Of a stretch of DNA of 64,000 nucleotides, positions 44,786 through 55,783 are shown in pieces. Position 1 is the first letter of the stretch; each line of letters starts with the position of its first letter. The position numbers and the translations under genes were made by a program. This DNA is from Clostridia bacterium. GTDB taxonomy: Bacteria; Bacillota; Clostridia; Lachnospirales; Lachnospiraceae. The DNA is taken from assembly GCA_910574475.1 (NCBI GenBank), contig CAJTAT010000003.1:186001-250000 (forward strand), written 5' to 3'. A model generated the notes under the pieces. The model ran no database searches. It saw only the letters and a list, made by a program, of their open reading frames with translations, and was not told the origin of the DNA.

Positions 44786-47700
44786 CTATAAGTCTAATTG
44801 CTCCTCAATCAGGTTTACAGATACCAGGGCGGACACGCCTTTTTCCTGCATGGTAATTCCGTACAGACGATCGGCGGCCTCCATAGTACCTTTCCTATGA
44901 GTAATAATAATAAACTGTGTGTTTTTTGTCAACTTGTGAAGATATTTTGAGAATCGTCCCACATTGGAATCGTCCAATGCCGCCTCGATCTCATCCAGCA
45001 GGCAGAAGGGCGATGGCTTCAAGTTCTGAATAGCAAATAACAAGGAGATGGCTGTAAGGGCTTTCTCTCCGCCGGAAAGCTGCATCATATTCTGAAGCTT
45101 CTTTCCTGGGGGTTGAGCAATGATTCGGATGCCTGCTTCCAGAATGTCTTCTTCCTCATTGAGCTCCAAAGTTCCCTTTCCGCCTCCGAACAGCTCCTTA
45201 AATGCCTTGTCAAATTCTGTGCGGATACGTTCAAACTGCTCCTGAAACTGCTTTCTCATTCCCGCATCCAACTCATTTATAATTCCAAGAAGCGTCTCCT
45301 CCGCCGTCACCAGATCGTTTCTCTGATTATTCATAAACTCGTAGCGCTCAGAGACATTCTTGTAGTCCTCAATGGCATTTACATTCACATCCCCCAACTT
45401 TCGAATCTCATCTTTTAAACCAGAGATCTGCTTTTTCAAGAGATTTTGATCCTGATACTCCTCATTTCGCATAGAAAGAGCTGTGTTGTAGGTCAGTTCA
45501 TACTCTTCCCACATATAATCTGCCTGGGAATCCGCCGTCTCCTCCAGCTTTTCTCTTTGGCTGTTCAACCGAAAGACTTCTTTATCCAGGCGCCCCTTCT
45601 GTTCTGCCAGTTCTTCCTGCCTTGCAAAAAACTTCTTCTGCTCACTTAAGAAAGCTTCCCGCTTTGTCGTAAGCTCCTGGATCTTTTGTTCCAGGGCACT
45701 TCCCTGGGTCGCGAGCTTCTCAATCTGTTCTGTCAGAGCTAAAATACCTGCTTCTTTCCCTTTGACATCTTGTTCTCCCTGAAGAACATTCGCATTTAGC
45801 TCTTTTTCTTCTATCTGAATACGTGCCAGCTCTCTGTCAATGCGGGCAATGTTTTCATTGGAAAACTCTATTTTCTGAGTGAGATTCGCTATCTCCAAAC
45901 GAATCTTTTCACATTCCCGTACATAGCTGTCCTCTTTGTCACGCAGTTCTTCTAACTCCTGCTGTGCATTCAGAGTACTCTCCTCATACTCTTTTTCCTG
46001 GGATTCAGAAGAAGCCAGCTCCTGCTGGATCGTTTCACGGCTCTCGCGAATGTCTGAAAACTGTTCCTCAAGCTGGGCAAGCTCTGTCTGTAATCCCTGG
46101 TACTCTGTATCTATCTCTGTAAGCTTTTTCTTTGCCTGATCTACATTCAGTGTGGCTGTGTTCTGAAGAAGATAAAGTTCCTGCAAACGATTGTTTAACT
46201 CCTCTGCCTCTCCACGACAACGTCGGCGCAGATCCTTTACAGTCTCTATCTGATTCCTGGCTCCCTGCAATTCCTGTTCTAAGCGGCTTACATTTTCCTC
46301 TAACTCTTCTAGTTCCCTTCGTCTTCCCAGAAGATTGCTAGAATTGCGAAAAGCTCCTCCTGTCATGGAGCCTCCCGGACTTAAGTATTCGCCCTCTAAA
46401 GTGACAATATGTAAGGAATGTCCATATTTTTTAGCAATGTATATGGCAGCATCTATCTCTTTTACCACCAGTGTACGCCCAAGAAGATAGGTGACGATCC
46501 CTTCATACTGTTTTTCCGTATTGACCAGGCTGCTGGCAAGGCCAATGGCTCCCTCCTCTGATAAAACTTCTGTTCTTGAGAATGAATTGCGGTTTCCCAC
46601 ACTGGTCAGAGGAAGAAAGGTGGCACGCCCAAACTTGTTTTTCTTCAGGTAAGCAATCATTTCTTTGGCTGTCGTCTCATTGTCTGTGACAATATTTCGG
46701 ATACTTCCTCCCAGGGCTGTCTCCACAGCCACCTCATATCTTTGATCTACTTTAATGAGATCCGCTACTACGCCATAGATCCCCGGATTCTTATCACGGC
46801 ACTCCATAACCTTTCGGATACTGTTGCCGTAGCCGTCATACCGCTCAGCCATATTTCTAAGAGATTCCAGCTTGGATGCCTCCCTGTGAAAGGCTGTCTG
46901 GCCAATCTCTAACTGTTCATTCAGTCTGCCAAGCTGCCTGCGCAGCCCTTCGATCTCCTCCTCTTTTTCCCGGTGGGAGTCGACAAGCCCCAAAATCTGT
47001 GAATCAAGCTCATCTAAGCTTTTCTGGCAATTCTCATAGAGTGTCTTTTGCTCTGCCTCACTACTTTTAGCTATGAGAAGCTTCTGATTTAATTCTGCCT
47101 TTCGGATCTGAGCCTGTTCCTGCATGGCGTCATAACGCTGCAGCCTTCCTTTGGTGGAAGCCCTCTCGTTTAAGAGGCTGATAATGATATTCTTGTGCCG
47201 CTCCACACGGCTGCTCAGATCGTCCATACCCTCTCTAAGATGGCTTAAACGCTCTTCTGCTTCTCTGGATGCAGAAGCAATTTGTTTTCTCTGTATCTCT
47301 AACTGCTCCTGATCTTTTGCCAGATTTTCTCTGGCTTCTTTTTTCTCTGATACTTCTGCGCCAATGGAATCAAGGCGTCCTTGCAAATGTTCCCCATTCA
47401 CCTGAACAGAGTGTATCTGTTCTTTTAGAATCTCAATCTGACCCTCCAATTGTTGGCGATTGAGCCCTGCCTGAGAGCAGGATTCCTTTGTCTCGTCCAG
47501 ATCTGTATTTAGCTCTTCCAGATCTGTTTCCACCTTTGCATACTCTTGCTTAATCCCCTCGTAGGCTTTTTCAGTCTCGCAAAGCTCCGCCTGGGCATCT
47601 AAGGCTTTTTTCTCCACCTCACTTAACTGCTCCTTAAGGCGGGTTGTCTCTAAAAGAAACATATTCACATCATATACTTTTAATGTCTCTTTTTTCTTTA

Positions 47701-48346
47701 AGTACTGCTTTGCCACCTCCGACTGACGCTCCAGGGGGCCAAGTTGCTTTTCAAGCTCCGCCAAAATATCGTTGATGCGCAAAATATTCTGTTTTTCATC
47801 TTCTAACTTCTTTTGGGCTGTGTTCTTTCTCCTCTTAAACTTCACAATTCCAGTGGCTTCGTCAAAAAGTTCACGAGATTCTTCTGGCTTTGTGCTCAAG
47901 ATCCGGTCAATCTGGCCTTGGCCAATAATAGAATATCCCTCTTTGCCAATACCTGTGTCATAGAATAGCTCATTAATATCTTTTAACCGGCAAGTAGTTC
48001 CGTTCAATAAATATTCACTCTCACCGGAGCGATACAGGCGGCGTGACACGGTCACTTCTTCATAATCGATGGGAAGCTGATGATCAGAATTATCCAGGGT
48101 AATAGCCACATAGGCATAGCTTAAGGGCCTGCGGTTCTCAGTACCTGAAAAGATCACATCCTGCATGCTTCCTCCACGAAGCTGTTTTACCCTCTGCTCT
48201 CCCAGTACCCAGCGCACAGCATCAGCCACATTGCTCTTACCACTGCCATTTGGCCCTACAATTCCTGTGATTCCATTGTGAAAATCAAATACAATTTTAT
48301 TTGCAAAGGACTTAAAGCCCTGTACTTCAATACTTTTTAAATACAT
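44786..48346 (-). CDS. smc: Chromosome segregation ATPase SMC
   Basis: An 1186-residue condensin. N-terminal Walker [24 protein letters not shown] at residues 28-50. Coiled coils run about 170-500 and 670-1010 around the hinge (about 515-640, containing [27 protein letters not shown]). The C-terminal head has the signature [17 protein letters not shown] near 1095 and Walker [15 protein letters not shown] near 1120. Its start overlaps rnc by 10 bases. Confidence 0.97.
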   Translation of the reverse strand: MYLKSIEVQGFKSFANKIVFDFHNGITGIVGPNGSGKSNVADAVRWVLGEQRVKQLRGGSMQDVIFSGTENRRPLSYAYVAITLDNSDHQLPIDYEEVTVSRRLYRSGESEYLLNGTTCRLKDINELFYDTGIGKEGYSIIGQGQIDRILSTKPEESRELFDEATGIVKFKRRKNTAQKKLEDEKQNILRINDILAELEKQLGPLERQSEVAKQYLKKKETLKVYDVNMFLLETTRLKEQLSEVEKKALDAQAELCETEKAYEGIKQEYAKVETDLEELNTDLDETKESCSQAGLNRQQLEGQIEILKEQIHSVQVNGEHLQGRLDSIGAEVSEKKEARENLAKDQEQLEIQRKQIASASREAEERLSHLREGMDDLSSRVERHKNIIISLLNERASTKGRLQRYDAMQEQAQIRKAELNQKLLIAKSSEAEQKTLYENCQKSLDELDSQILGLVDSHREKEEEIEGLRRQLGRLNEQLEIGQTAFHREASKLESLRNMAERYDGYGNSIRKVMECRDKNPGIYGVVADLIKVDQRYEVAVETALGGSIRNIVTDNETTAKEMIAYLKKNKFGRATFLPLTSVGNRNSFSRTEVLSEEGAIGLASSLVNTEKQYEGIVTYLLGRTLVVKEIDAAIYIAKKYGHSLHIVTLEGEYLSPGGSMTGGAFRNSSNLLGRRRELEELEENVSRLEQELQGARNQIETVKDLRRRCRGEAEELNNRLQELYLLQNTATLNVDQAKKKLTEIDTEYQGLQTELAQLEEQFSDIRESRETIQQELASSESQEKEYEESTLNAQQELEELRDKEDSYVRECEKIRLEIANLTQKIEFSNENIARIDRELARIQIEEKELNANVLQGEQDVKGKEAGILALTEQIEKLATQGSALEQKIQELTTKREAFLSEQKKFFARQEELAEQKGRLDKEVFRLNSQREKLEETADSQADYMWEEYELTYNTALSMRNEEYQDQNLLKKQISGLKDEIRKLGDVNVNAIEDYKNVSERYEFMNNQRNDLVTAEETLLGIINELDAGMRKQFQEQFERIRTEFDKAFKELFGGGKGTLELNEEEDILEAGIRIIAQPPGKKLQNMMQLSGGEKALTAISLLFAIQNLKPSPFCLLDEIEAALDDSNVGRFSKYLHKLTKNTQFIIITHRKGTMEAADRLYGITMQEKGVSALVSVNLIEEQLDL

Positions 48347-49041
48347 TCTTTACTCCATGATCCCTTTTTCCGTCTGTCTACCAAGGCATAGTAGGCTGCT
48401 TCCTGCTCTGCTGCTTTTTTCGTCCGTCCACTGCCTGTCCCAATGACAATTTCTCCCAGATATGCCTCAACTGTAAATCGCTTATTGTGATCCGGTCCTT
48501 CCTCTTTCACCAGCTTATAATGAAGCTCTCCTTCTGTCTCTCCCTGAATCGTCTCCTGGAGGATAGTCTTGCTATCATAAAAGAGTTTTTTGTGTTCTAT
48601 ATCATTCAAAATAAAATTTTTTACAAATTCTTTTGCATTAGCAAAACCACCATCCAGATAAATGGCGCCTAAAAGTGCCTCCATGGCATCGGATGTGACA
48701 GAATCCCGTTCTCTGCCCCCAGTTAACTCCTCGCCTTTTCCCAAAAACAGCCACTTTCCCAGCCCAAGCTCTCTGGCACAGAGTGCAAGAGTCTGTTCGC
48801 ACACAATGCTGGCTCTCGTGCGGGTCGCCTCTCCTTCAGGCATTTTGGGATAATTTTTATACAAAAATTCACTGGTAGCCAGTTCCAGGACTGCATCCCC
48901 TAAAAACTCCAGCCGTTCGTTGTTCTTAAGCCTGTCCCAATGGTGCTCATTGGCATAAGAACTGTGACACAGAGCCTGTTTTAGTAAACTCTTGTCTTGA
49001 AACTGATACCCTATTTTTTTCTCTAATCCTTCCAGCTTCAT
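48337..49041 (-). CDS. rnc: Ribonuclease III
   Basis: A 234-residue double-strand RNA endonuclease for rRNA and mRNA processing. The catalytic signature NERLEFLGDAVLEL is near residue 40 and DAMEALLGAIYLDGG near 117 (metal-binding Asp and Glu). The C-terminal dsRNA-binding domain (about 155-225) ends GRTKKAAEQEAAYYALVD. It lies about 100 bases after acpP. Confidence 0.97.
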   Translation of the reverse strand: MKLEGLEKKIGYQFQDKSLLKQALCHSSYANEHHWDRLKNNERLEFLGDAVLELATSEFLYKNYPKMPEGEATRTRASIVCEQTLALCARELGLGKWLFLGKGEELTGGRERDSVTSDAMEALLGAIYLDGGFANAKEFVKNFILNDIEHKKLFYDSKTILQETIQGETEGELHYKLVKEEGPDHNKRFTVEAYLGEIVIGTGSGRTKKAAEQEAAYYALVDRRKKGSWSKECI

Positions 49042-49069
49042 TCTATTCTCCTATTTGAAGATACATACC

Positions 49070-49095
49070 GAAGGGGCTTTACAGCCCCTTTCTTC
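49070..49095 (-). other. GC-rich hairpin between acpP and rnc
   Basis: AAGGGGCTGTAAAGCCCCTT on the minus strand is a near-perfect hairpin without a clear T-run. It may attenuate read-through or protect the abundant acpP message. Confidence 0.5.
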
Positions 49096-49139
49096 ATGAG
49101 TGTGTAACTCTATACGGTATGCTTTTATGTCTGGTCATA

Positions 49140-49370
49140 TCAGCCGATTGCCTTCTTGATCTCCTCAACTGCATCCCCTACAGATACAAGCTTTTCCACT
49201 TCTTCCTGTTCAATCTCGATCTCAAACTCCTCCTCGATTCCCATAAGAATCTGCGCTACATCCAGGGAATCTGCTCCCAGATCATCTGCAAAAGTAGTCT
49301 CCATGGTAATCTCATTTTCATCTACATTCATGACCTCCGCAATAATCCCTGCCAGTTTTTCAAATTCCAT
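49140..49370 (-). CDS. acpP: Acyl carrier protein
   Basis: A 76-residue acidic carrier for fatty-acid synthesis. The phosphopantetheine Ser lies in DDLGADSLDVAQIL near residue 36; the protein starts EFEKLAGIIAEVMNV. It lies 4 bases after plsX. Confidence 0.97.
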   Translation of the reverse strand: MEFEKLAGIIAEVMNVDENEITMETTFADDLGADSLDVAQILMGIEEEFEIEIEQEEVEKLVSVGDAVEEIKKAIG

Positions 49371-49374
49371 CTGT

Positions 49375-50388
49375 TTACCCTTCCTCTCTTAAAATATTCT
49401 CTTTAATCTTATCATTAATCCTCTGTTCCTTAAATGTAACACATTGGATAATGGAATTCTTCACTTCCTGAGCTTTCGAGCTGCCATGAGTCTTAACTAC
49501 AAGTCCCTTAAGCCCAAGCAGCGGCGCCCCGCCATATTCAGAAGCGTCAAAAGATTTTAATGTCTCTTTCAGGGCTGGCTTTACTAAGAGTGCTCCAATC
49601 TTGCTGCGCAGGGAACTCATCATTCCACCTTTGATCTTGCTGATCAGAACGGCTCCCACACCCTCATATAACTTCAGGATCACATTTCCCACAAAAGCTT
49701 CACAAACAATCACATCCGCCTGTCCGTGGGGGATTTCTCTGGACTCAATACTCCCAATAAAATTGATATCTTTACATTCTTTCAACAGTGGAAATGTAGC
49801 CTTCACCAACTCATTTCCCTTTTCCTCTTCCGCGCCGATATTTACAATCGCCACTCTGGGATTTTTAATTCCTACTATATGCTCCATATAGATGGAACCC
49901 ATTTTTGCAAACTGTACCAAATGGGAGGGACGGGCATCCACATTGGCGCCGCAATCAATCAACAGGGAGACGCCCTTCTCTGTGGGAATCAAAGGCGCCA
50001 GTGGTGGCCGTTCCACTCCCTTGATGCGCCCCACTAACAGTTGGCCTCCTGCCAGCACAGCTCCTGAACTTCCCGCAGAGACGAAAGCATCTGCTGTGCC
50101 ATTTTTCACAAGCTTCAAAGCGACTACGATGGAAGAATCCTTCTTCTGTCGGATGGCTGCCACGGGTGGCTCTGCTGTCTCGATCACTTCAGTCGCTCCC
50201 ACTACTTCTATCTGTGCTTCTTTATAAGTATAAGCCTTTAATTTTTCCCGAACCAGTTCCTCATTTCCCACAAGAAATACTTTGATGTCCTCCCGTAAGC
50301 CTACGGCTTCCACTACACCTTTGATCACTTCATCTGGTGCATTATCACCGCCCATTGCGTCTACCGCAACCTTGATCATTTCCTGCAT
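49375..50388 (-). CDS. plsX: Phosphate acyltransferase PlsX
   Basis: A 337-residue enzyme that makes acyl-phosphate from acyl-ACP for phospholipid synthesis. Family marks: VAVDAMGGDNAPDEVIKGV at the start, FVSAGSSGAVLAGGQLLVGRIKG near 95, LLIDCGANVDARP near 135, and CEAFVGNVILKLYEGVG near 225. AGGAGG precedes the ATG at 50388; the frame extends 11 codons upstream without a better site. First gene of the cluster here. Confidence 0.96.
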   Translation of the reverse strand: MQEMIKVAVDAMGGDNAPDEVIKGVVEAVGLREDIKVFLVGNEELVREKLKAYTYKEAQIEVVGATEVIETAEPPVAAIRQKKDSSIVVALKLVKNGTADAFVSAGSSGAVLAGGQLLVGRIKGVERPPLAPLIPTEKGVSLLIDCGANVDARPSHLVQFAKMGSIYMEHIVGIKNPRVAIVNIGAEEEKGNELVKATFPLLKECKDINFIGSIESREIPHGQADVIVCEAFVGNVILKLYEGVGAVLISKIKGGMMSSLRSKIGALLVKPALKETLKSFDASEYGGAPLLGLKGLVVKTHGSSKAQEVKNSIIQCVTFKEQRINDKIKENILREEG

Positions 50389-50509
50389 GAATTTTCCTCC
50401 TAGCTTTCTCAGGGCAGACAAATCCTCCTGTCTGCTAAGTTCTTTATCATCATACTAAATATCATATAAGAAATCAACCTCTTTCTTACTCTCCCGTATC
50501 TCTCTTTTA

Positions 50510-51364
50510 CTATCCTTGTTTTCCGAAGAAAGCCACTGCAATAGCACCTGGGCCGATATGCGTGCCAATAGTGCTGCCTATACAATAAGAAGGCACTTCT
50601 TCTACTTTATCTCGCCAGAGAGAAGCGCTGTCGTGTAAGTACTTTTGTAGCAGACTATCCTCTAAACCAGAATAGGCAGTCACATAGGGCATGTCAAAAT
50701 CAATGCCGCCAGATTTACCGATAAGCTGCATCAAAAAGTTGTTGCCCTTTTTAGATCCCATAGCCTTTCCAATCATTTTTACTTCCCCATCTACAATGGA
50801 AATCACAGGCTTGATCTGTAAAATAGCTCCTGAAACTGCTGTGACTGCTGAGATCCTGCCACCTTTCTGAAGATATTCCAAGGTTCCAAGAAGAGCCATC
50901 AGCTTAATATGATGGCGGGCCTCCTCCAGTTTTTCTGCAAGAGCCTGGGCCGAAATCCCTTCTTTTACAAGAGCGATTGCATGTTGTACCAGAACGCGCT
51001 CTCCAATAGATGCATTGAGGCTGTCCACCACAAATACTTTTCCCTTAAAGTTTTGAGCCGCCTGTACTGCACTGGCATAAGTTCCTGAGAGTTTGGAAGA
51101 AATAGTAATCGCCACTACTTCACTTCCGTCCTCAGTAAGGGAGGAAAAGCACTCTTCAAACTGAAACATATTAATTTGGCTCGTTTTTGGCAATTCACTG
51201 CTCTCAATCAATTTTTCAAAAAATTGTTTGCGAGTCAAATCTACCCCATCAGAATATGTATCCTCTCCAAACTGTATGGACATGGGTATCATATGGATTC
51301 CCAGCTCTTTTGCCTCGGTGATATCAATATCGGAAGCTGAATCTACTACTAGTTTAATTGACAT
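50510..51364 (-). CDS. DegV-family fatty-acid-binding protein
   Basis: A 284-residue protein. DegV/FakB proteins hold a fatty acid for phosphorylation by FakA. Marks: VDSASDIDITEAKELGIHMIPM at the start, EDTYSDGVDLTRKQFFEKL, SSKLSGTYASAVQAA near 88, the long middle segment with LGTLEYLQKGGRIS near 158, and the ending CIGSTIGTHIGPGAIAVAF. Its place beside plsX fits lipid metabolism. No dak-type kinase gene is seen in the window. Confidence 0.92.
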   Translation of the reverse strand: MSIKLVVDSASDIDITEAKELGIHMIPMSIQFGEDTYSDGVDLTRKQFFEKLIESSELPKTSQINMFQFEECFSSLTEDGSEVVAITISSKLSGTYASAVQAAQNFKGKVFVVDSLNASIGERVLVQHAIALVKEGISAQALAEKLEEARHHIKLMALLGTLEYLQKGGRISAVTAVSGAILQIKPVISIVDGEVKMIGKAMGSKKGNNFLMQLIGKSGGIDFDMPYVTAYSGLEDSLLQKYLHDSASLWRDKVEEVPSYCIGSTIGTHIGPGAIAVAFFGKQG

Positions 51365-51401
51365 GAAATGTAATCCTCCTGATTTTTCTTTTATTTATTT
51401 T

Positions 51402-52415
51402 TTATATTCTATCACTATATAATAAGGATTTCATATAGGTTTCCATATAGTCAAAGTCTGGCATACCATCCTTATTTTGTGGCAATTTGATTATTGTTTC
51501 TTTCATTTTTTCCAAAGTCCACTTTCTTCCATAGCTAAAGCGATATTTATTTGCTTTTATGACTGTTGCAAGAAACAATGCATTATATTTATTCATTATC
51601 CAAAAATCTTTTGCATACAAAATGTTTACATCATCAGAGGCCCAAAAAGGTTCTGCTTGGTAAAAAGTCTCCCCAACGCTTCCATTATAATTGACAGTAA
51701 TACAATTGGGTTCCCACAACTTACTTGCTGATATCTTTTGTCTCACCCCATTATTACTTCCAATTGCTCCCAAAAAATTGTTATTTCCCTCTATCATATC
51801 TGCTTTTGTAAGGCGTTTCCCTTTTTTAATACTAAATAAATCCTCAAGCTTGTATTCTCCCCATTCAGAGACAAAAATTTGTAAATTTGATTTCTTTTCT
51901 ATGGCAGTTATAATAGGTTTGTAATGTAAAGATTTTATATATTTTTCTATAAAATCCCAATTTGGTTCCTGATTAAAATCTGCTGGCAGTGCAATTTCCA
52001 TATTCATATATTGGCTTGCTTTCACTTTTCGGCCATAGTTAAATCTATACATATTTGCCAGAAGGATTGTGCGAAGAAATAAATAGTGGTAGATATTTGC
52101 ATCCTTTTTGTGAAGAATTAAGGCTTTTGCCGAATCTCCCACAACACACTTTCCCGGCTGGAATGATACAAAGCCAGCGCTTCCAGAACGTGCCACTGTG
52201 AGACATGGTCCTGTGATAATTTTATATTTCATCTCCCTGCAATATTGTTCATCTATCAAACCCATACAGCCATTATTTTCAGAACTGCTTTGGACCGCAA
52301 CAAGTTGCCCTGGATTGTCTTTTATTTCCTGCTCTGTAATCCCTTTTCCATTTATAAATGGTTTAAATATATCAGAAACTTTATATTTACTCCACTTATC
52401 TGCATCAAGGTTCAT
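51402..52415 (-). CDS. Specificity subunit of a BcgI-like type IIB restriction system
   Basis: A 337-residue protein built from two parallel target-recognition halves. Each half ends in the same pattern: RFNYGRKVKASQYMNMEIALP near 135 and RFSYGRKWTLEKMKETIIKLP near 300, with matching starts (WSKYKVSDIFKPF and WGEYKLEDLFSIKKGKRLTKADM). The length is close to BcgIB (341, from memory). It overlaps the methylase-nuclease gene by 11 bases; AAGGAGGGAAG lies before the ATG at 52415. It would choose the bipartite DNA site of the complex. Confidence 0.82.
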   Translation of the reverse strand: MNLDADKWSKYKVSDIFKPFINGKGITEQEIKDNPGQLVAVQSSSENNGCMGLIDEQYCREMKYKIITGPCLTVARSGSAGFVSFQPGKCVVGDSAKALILHKKDANIYHYLFLRTILLANMYRFNYGRKVKASQYMNMEIALPADFNQEPNWDFIEKYIKSLHYKPIITAIEKKSNLQIFVSEWGEYKLEDLFSIKKGKRLTKADMIEGNNNFLGAIGSNNGVRQKISASKLWEPNCITVNYNGSVGETFYQAEPFWASDDVNILYAKDFWIMNKYNALFLATVIKANKYRFSYGRKWTLEKMKETIIKLPQNKDGMPDFDYMETYMKSLLYSDRI

Positions 52416-54270
52416 AAATACTTCCCTCCTTAACCAAATAAGCAAGATAATCATTAAGTGTAGCCTGGAAATCATCAGATGTCAATTTTGTGTAATCTGT
52501 CTGCATATACGCTTCGCATAACCATTCATCTTCATAATTTACGCAATGCCTAGCTGACAAGCCATCCTTCACATCTCTATTTCTATATAAATTTAACCAC
52601 TCCTTTTCTATCTCTTTCCATTTTCCAAAAGCATCTATCCTGCCCAATTTTTTCCGTTTTACAAACCCATCATCTTTACAGTATCCAAAGAATGTTTCCT
52701 GCTTTGGATTATGGGGTGTATGCGCTTCCCAAACCATAACACAAACATTCGTAGCAGTAGGATAAAAAATATCATCTGGCATAGAAAAAACAGCTTTTAA
52801 TGTATTTTTCTTCATTAACCGTTCCCTGACTTCTTTAAACTTTGTACCTATTGCACAGCTCATAGGAACAACTACCACACCTGTGCCTCCCACAGCAAGT
52901 ATATCCAGCAAATGTTCAACAAATTCCAGCTCAGAAACATCTTTTTGAGAATATGGAGGATTGATCAAACCGATATTTATATTTTTTTCTTTTAATTCTT
53001 TTGAAATGTCTTTATGGAAACAATCTCCTTTATAAATATTTGATTTTCCATCTTTACGAATAATCATATTTGCGATTGCTAGTGTATAAAGTCCGTCATC
53101 AAATTCTACACCATATAATCCAGTATTGCGAATATTTTCAACTTCTTTTGGGTTTGCATCCTTAAACATTTTGCTCATTGCTGTTACTAAAAATGAACCT
53201 GAGCCGCAACAGATATCCACAACCCGGCTGTTCTTATTTACTTCTGCCAAATCACACATAAATTCCGTTAAGTGCTGAGGGGTTAAAACAATCCCCAATC
53301 CGCTTCCATCACCACCGGAGTATTTGATAAATTCATGATAAAATACCCCCAGCGCATCTACTGTACTGTCTGCGTAATCCATCATTGGTTTGATTTTCAT
53401 TTCCATTTGCTCAATATACCAGGTTATTGATTTTGAATGGCCTAAAGGAATTTCTGAAAACTTTGTATTCTCTTGTAAGGTACAAAAAACCTGCTTTATG
53501 TAACTAATTCTGCTATTTTTTATATCACTTTCTTTCAGAACATTTCCAATAGCATTTTCAATATTTTGCATTACAGATTTATAGGATGTCAATACAGAAT
53601 AATTTTTTGAAAAGTCCTTATCATTTAATGCAATTAAAATTCCTGCAATAAAAATTGGCTTATGCGCTTCTGTCACCTTGATTTCTCTAAGGGAGTTGTG
53701 CATATCAATTGCTGTATTTCTAATTTCATCTAATGAATACGCTTTTTTAAGGGTATTCCCTTTGATTAGCTCTATATAATTCAATGGCTCTAATATAATA
53801 TCTTTCGCTTTCTTTAGTGTTATATAGGTATCTTGTCCCTTAATCCAATAAAAGGTGTCTACTTTCATATTTTGAGTATCTGTTCCACTGACAGCAAGCG
53901 CAATCACATTATATTCTTGTTTTAAGTATTTTGTATAATATAATACTCCATCTACCGCATAATAACTTGGTTTATCAAAATTTGTACTGGAATGTTTTTT
54001 CACGCTATTTTTACATTCTATAACCAAAATTGTATGGATATCATCATGAAAAGTTATGATATATTCAGGCTTTGCTTTCCCATTTCCTCTCTGCAAATAA
54101 TCATCTAATTTACACTCTTTCGGTTTCCCTCCAGCTTGTTTAAGCAGTTTTTCAATTCTGTCAATTCCAGAAACATCTCCTTGAGGAAAAACATATCCAA
54201 AAAGATTTTCTCCTATTGAACATTTCATTTCTCTTAATGTTAAGCTTTCTGTATATTGTTCTACGGCCAT
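52405..54270 (-). CDS. BcgI-like restriction-modification subunit (nuclease plus N6-adenine methyltransferase)
   Basis: A 621-residue fused enzyme. The N-terminal 170 residues carry a PD-(D/E)xK-like nuclease patch: PEYIITFHDDIHTILVIECKN. The methyltransferase half has the HsdM-like helical part, SAM motif I VVDICCGSGSFLVTAM near 355 and catalytic NPPY (LINPPYSQKDVSE) near 445. The size (BcgIA about 637 from memory) and the following specificity gene match type IIB, which cuts on both sides of its site. AGGAGG lies 9 bases before the ATG at 54270; the frame is open 13 codons earlier. Confidence 0.82.
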   Translation of the reverse strand: MAVEQYTESLTLREMKCSIGENLFGYVFPQGDVSGIDRIEKLLKQAGGKPKECKLDDYLQRGNGKAKPEYIITFHDDIHTILVIECKNSVKKHSSTNFDKPSYYAVDGVLYYTKYLKQEYNVIALAVSGTDTQNMKVDTFYWIKGQDTYITLKKAKDIILEPLNYIELIKGNTLKKAYSLDEIRNTAIDMHNSLREIKVTEAHKPIFIAGILIALNDKDFSKNYSVLTSYKSVMQNIENAIGNVLKESDIKNSRISYIKQVFCTLQENTKFSEIPLGHSKSITWYIEQMEMKIKPMMDYADSTVDALGVFYHEFIKYSGGDGSGLGIVLTPQHLTEFMCDLAEVNKNSRVVDICCGSGSFLVTAMSKMFKDANPKEVENIRNTGLYGVEFDDGLYTLAIANMIIRKDGKSNIYKGDCFHKDISKELKEKNINIGLINPPYSQKDVSELEFVEHLLDILAVGGTGVVVVPMSCAIGTKFKEVRERLMKKNTLKAVFSMPDDIFYPTATNVCVMVWEAHTPHNPKQETFFGYCKDDGFVKRKKLGRIDAFGKWKEIEKEWLNLYRNRDVKDGLSARHCVNYEDEWLCEAYMQTDYTKLTSDDFQATLNDYLAYLVKEGSIYEP

Positions 54271-54406
54271 AACATTTTCCTCCTGGTAAGGACTATACCA
54301 TATTCTCATGTGGTTTTCTAGTTACGATGTGTAGTAGGTTGTAATTTGAAAAGTACAGGCACAACACCTTTTCAAAACATATGTTCTTATTTATCATATC
54401 ATATTT

Positions 54407-55783
54407 CTATAGTATTTCAAGTAGATTATATGAACAAATATTTTTCTCTATAGGATCATTCGTTCCCAACTGTCCGCGAAAAGCTTGGGCAAGGATGGAT
54501 TTCTTAAGCGTTTCCATTTGGGTTAAAATAATTTCTGTTATTCTTTTCGCCTGTTGCTCCCTGGAAAGAATCTGATCTAAAACATTTATTATTTCCTTTT
54601 GCTGTTTTATTGTATAATTCGGCACAGGTAAACTTTTTATGACTTTCTCATTCAAATTTTTCATAGTCGAGCCTACACTATGCTCTTCTAAATACTGTAC
54701 TGCAGAATGACTTGCTATTATTTGTGAATAAAAAGATGCAATGTAACCTTTTTTTAGCCTAATAATTAAACTTCCTGTTCCACATAACCACCCAGCTTCT
54801 CTTTTTGTTACTGGAGCAGATCGACCCATTTCGCCACGCCGCCCCATAACAATATCATTTTCCTGCAATTTATAGCTTTGTAATTCTTTTGCCTTTTCTA
54901 TTGTAATTGACACTTTATCTTCTGAAATAATTTTTTGGGCACAAATATGCTTTGGATTGATAACGGGAACACCATCTGATATATAGTCTTTTTTATGAAG
55001 TGCACTTCCAAAAGGTCCTATTTTGATAGCATCCACAATATTTTCTAATGGCACCGTCCCCTTATTCTTTATTCCAATCAATTCACCAGTAAAGGCTCTA
55101 TATAGAATTGCCGCCTTCCGCCCCTCAAAACCATCACGCACTGACTGAATCTTTGCCTTTGCTTCCTCTAATTGGTTAAAAAGTTTTTCAATGCGTTCCA
55201 CAATGCGTATTTGTTCTGGACATGGTGGAAGCGCTAAAGCATAATTGCCTAATATTTTTGTATTAATATTCGCAATATTTGTTGTTTGAGTAGATTCTCC
55301 CATAAATTTTCCAGTTAAAAATTGTAAGCGCAAATAATAAAATAAATACTTACTTAATACATGTTTTGCCCGAATAGTTAAAACAAATCCGCCAAAAGTC
55401 ATAGGGAATGGAAGGGTATATACATAGGAGGTTTTTCCAACAAGCTCCCTTGAGTTAGCAGAGGACATAATAATATCATCTTTTCGAACTAGTTTTGCAT
55501 CATTACCTTTCATATATTCCTTATTCACATAAATAAGATCTTCTATCTGTAAGTCGTTTTGAATATTCGCTGTTCTCAAACAAGCAATATTCTTCTTTGT
55601 TTCCTTATTCTCTTTTGCAGTCGCAGGAAACGTAATTCCCCTTTCAAATTCGCAGATACTTTTTAATTTTACCCAACACCAATTCCCAGGAATCTCATAC
55701 GGTTGCTCTTCTTCTGGCACTAACGCAAGTTCCAACATTTCCTCCAAAGGAAGAGCTTTTTCCAACTTTTTCCCTCTAGCCAT
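54407..55783 (-). CDS. hsdS: Type I restriction system specificity subunit HsdS
   Basis: A 458-residue HsdS with two target-recognition domains (about 25-195 and 240-400). Each is followed by a coiled-coil spacer: NYALALPPCPEQIRIVERIEKLFNQLEEAKAK and VPNYTIKQQKEIINVLDQILSREQQAKRI. The N-terminal EIPGNWCWVKLKSICEF is typical. It determines the DNA site for HsdMR. Its ATG overlaps the hsdM stop (TAATG). About 135 bases separate it from the BcgI-like genes. Confidence 0.92.
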   Translation of the reverse strand: MARGKKLEKALPLEEMLELALVPEEEQPYEIPGNWCWVKLKSICEFERGITFPATAKENKETKKNIACLRTANIQNDLQIEDLIYVNKEYMKGNDAKLVRKDDIIMSSANSRELVGKTSYVYTLPFPMTFGGFVLTIRAKHVLSKYLFYYLRLQFLTGKFMGESTQTTNIANINTKILGNYALALPPCPEQIRIVERIEKLFNQLEEAKAKIQSVRDGFEGRKAAILYRAFTGELIGIKNKGTVPLENIVDAIKIGPFGSALHKKDYISDGVPVINPKHICAQKIISEDKVSITIEKAKELQSYKLQENDIVMGRRGEMGRSAPVTKREAGWLCGTGSLIIRLKKGYIASFYSQIIASHSAVQYLEEHSVGSTMKNLNEKVIKSLPVPNYTIKQQKEIINVLDQILSREQQAKRITEIILTQMETLKKSILAQAFRGQLGTNDPIEKNICSYNLLEIL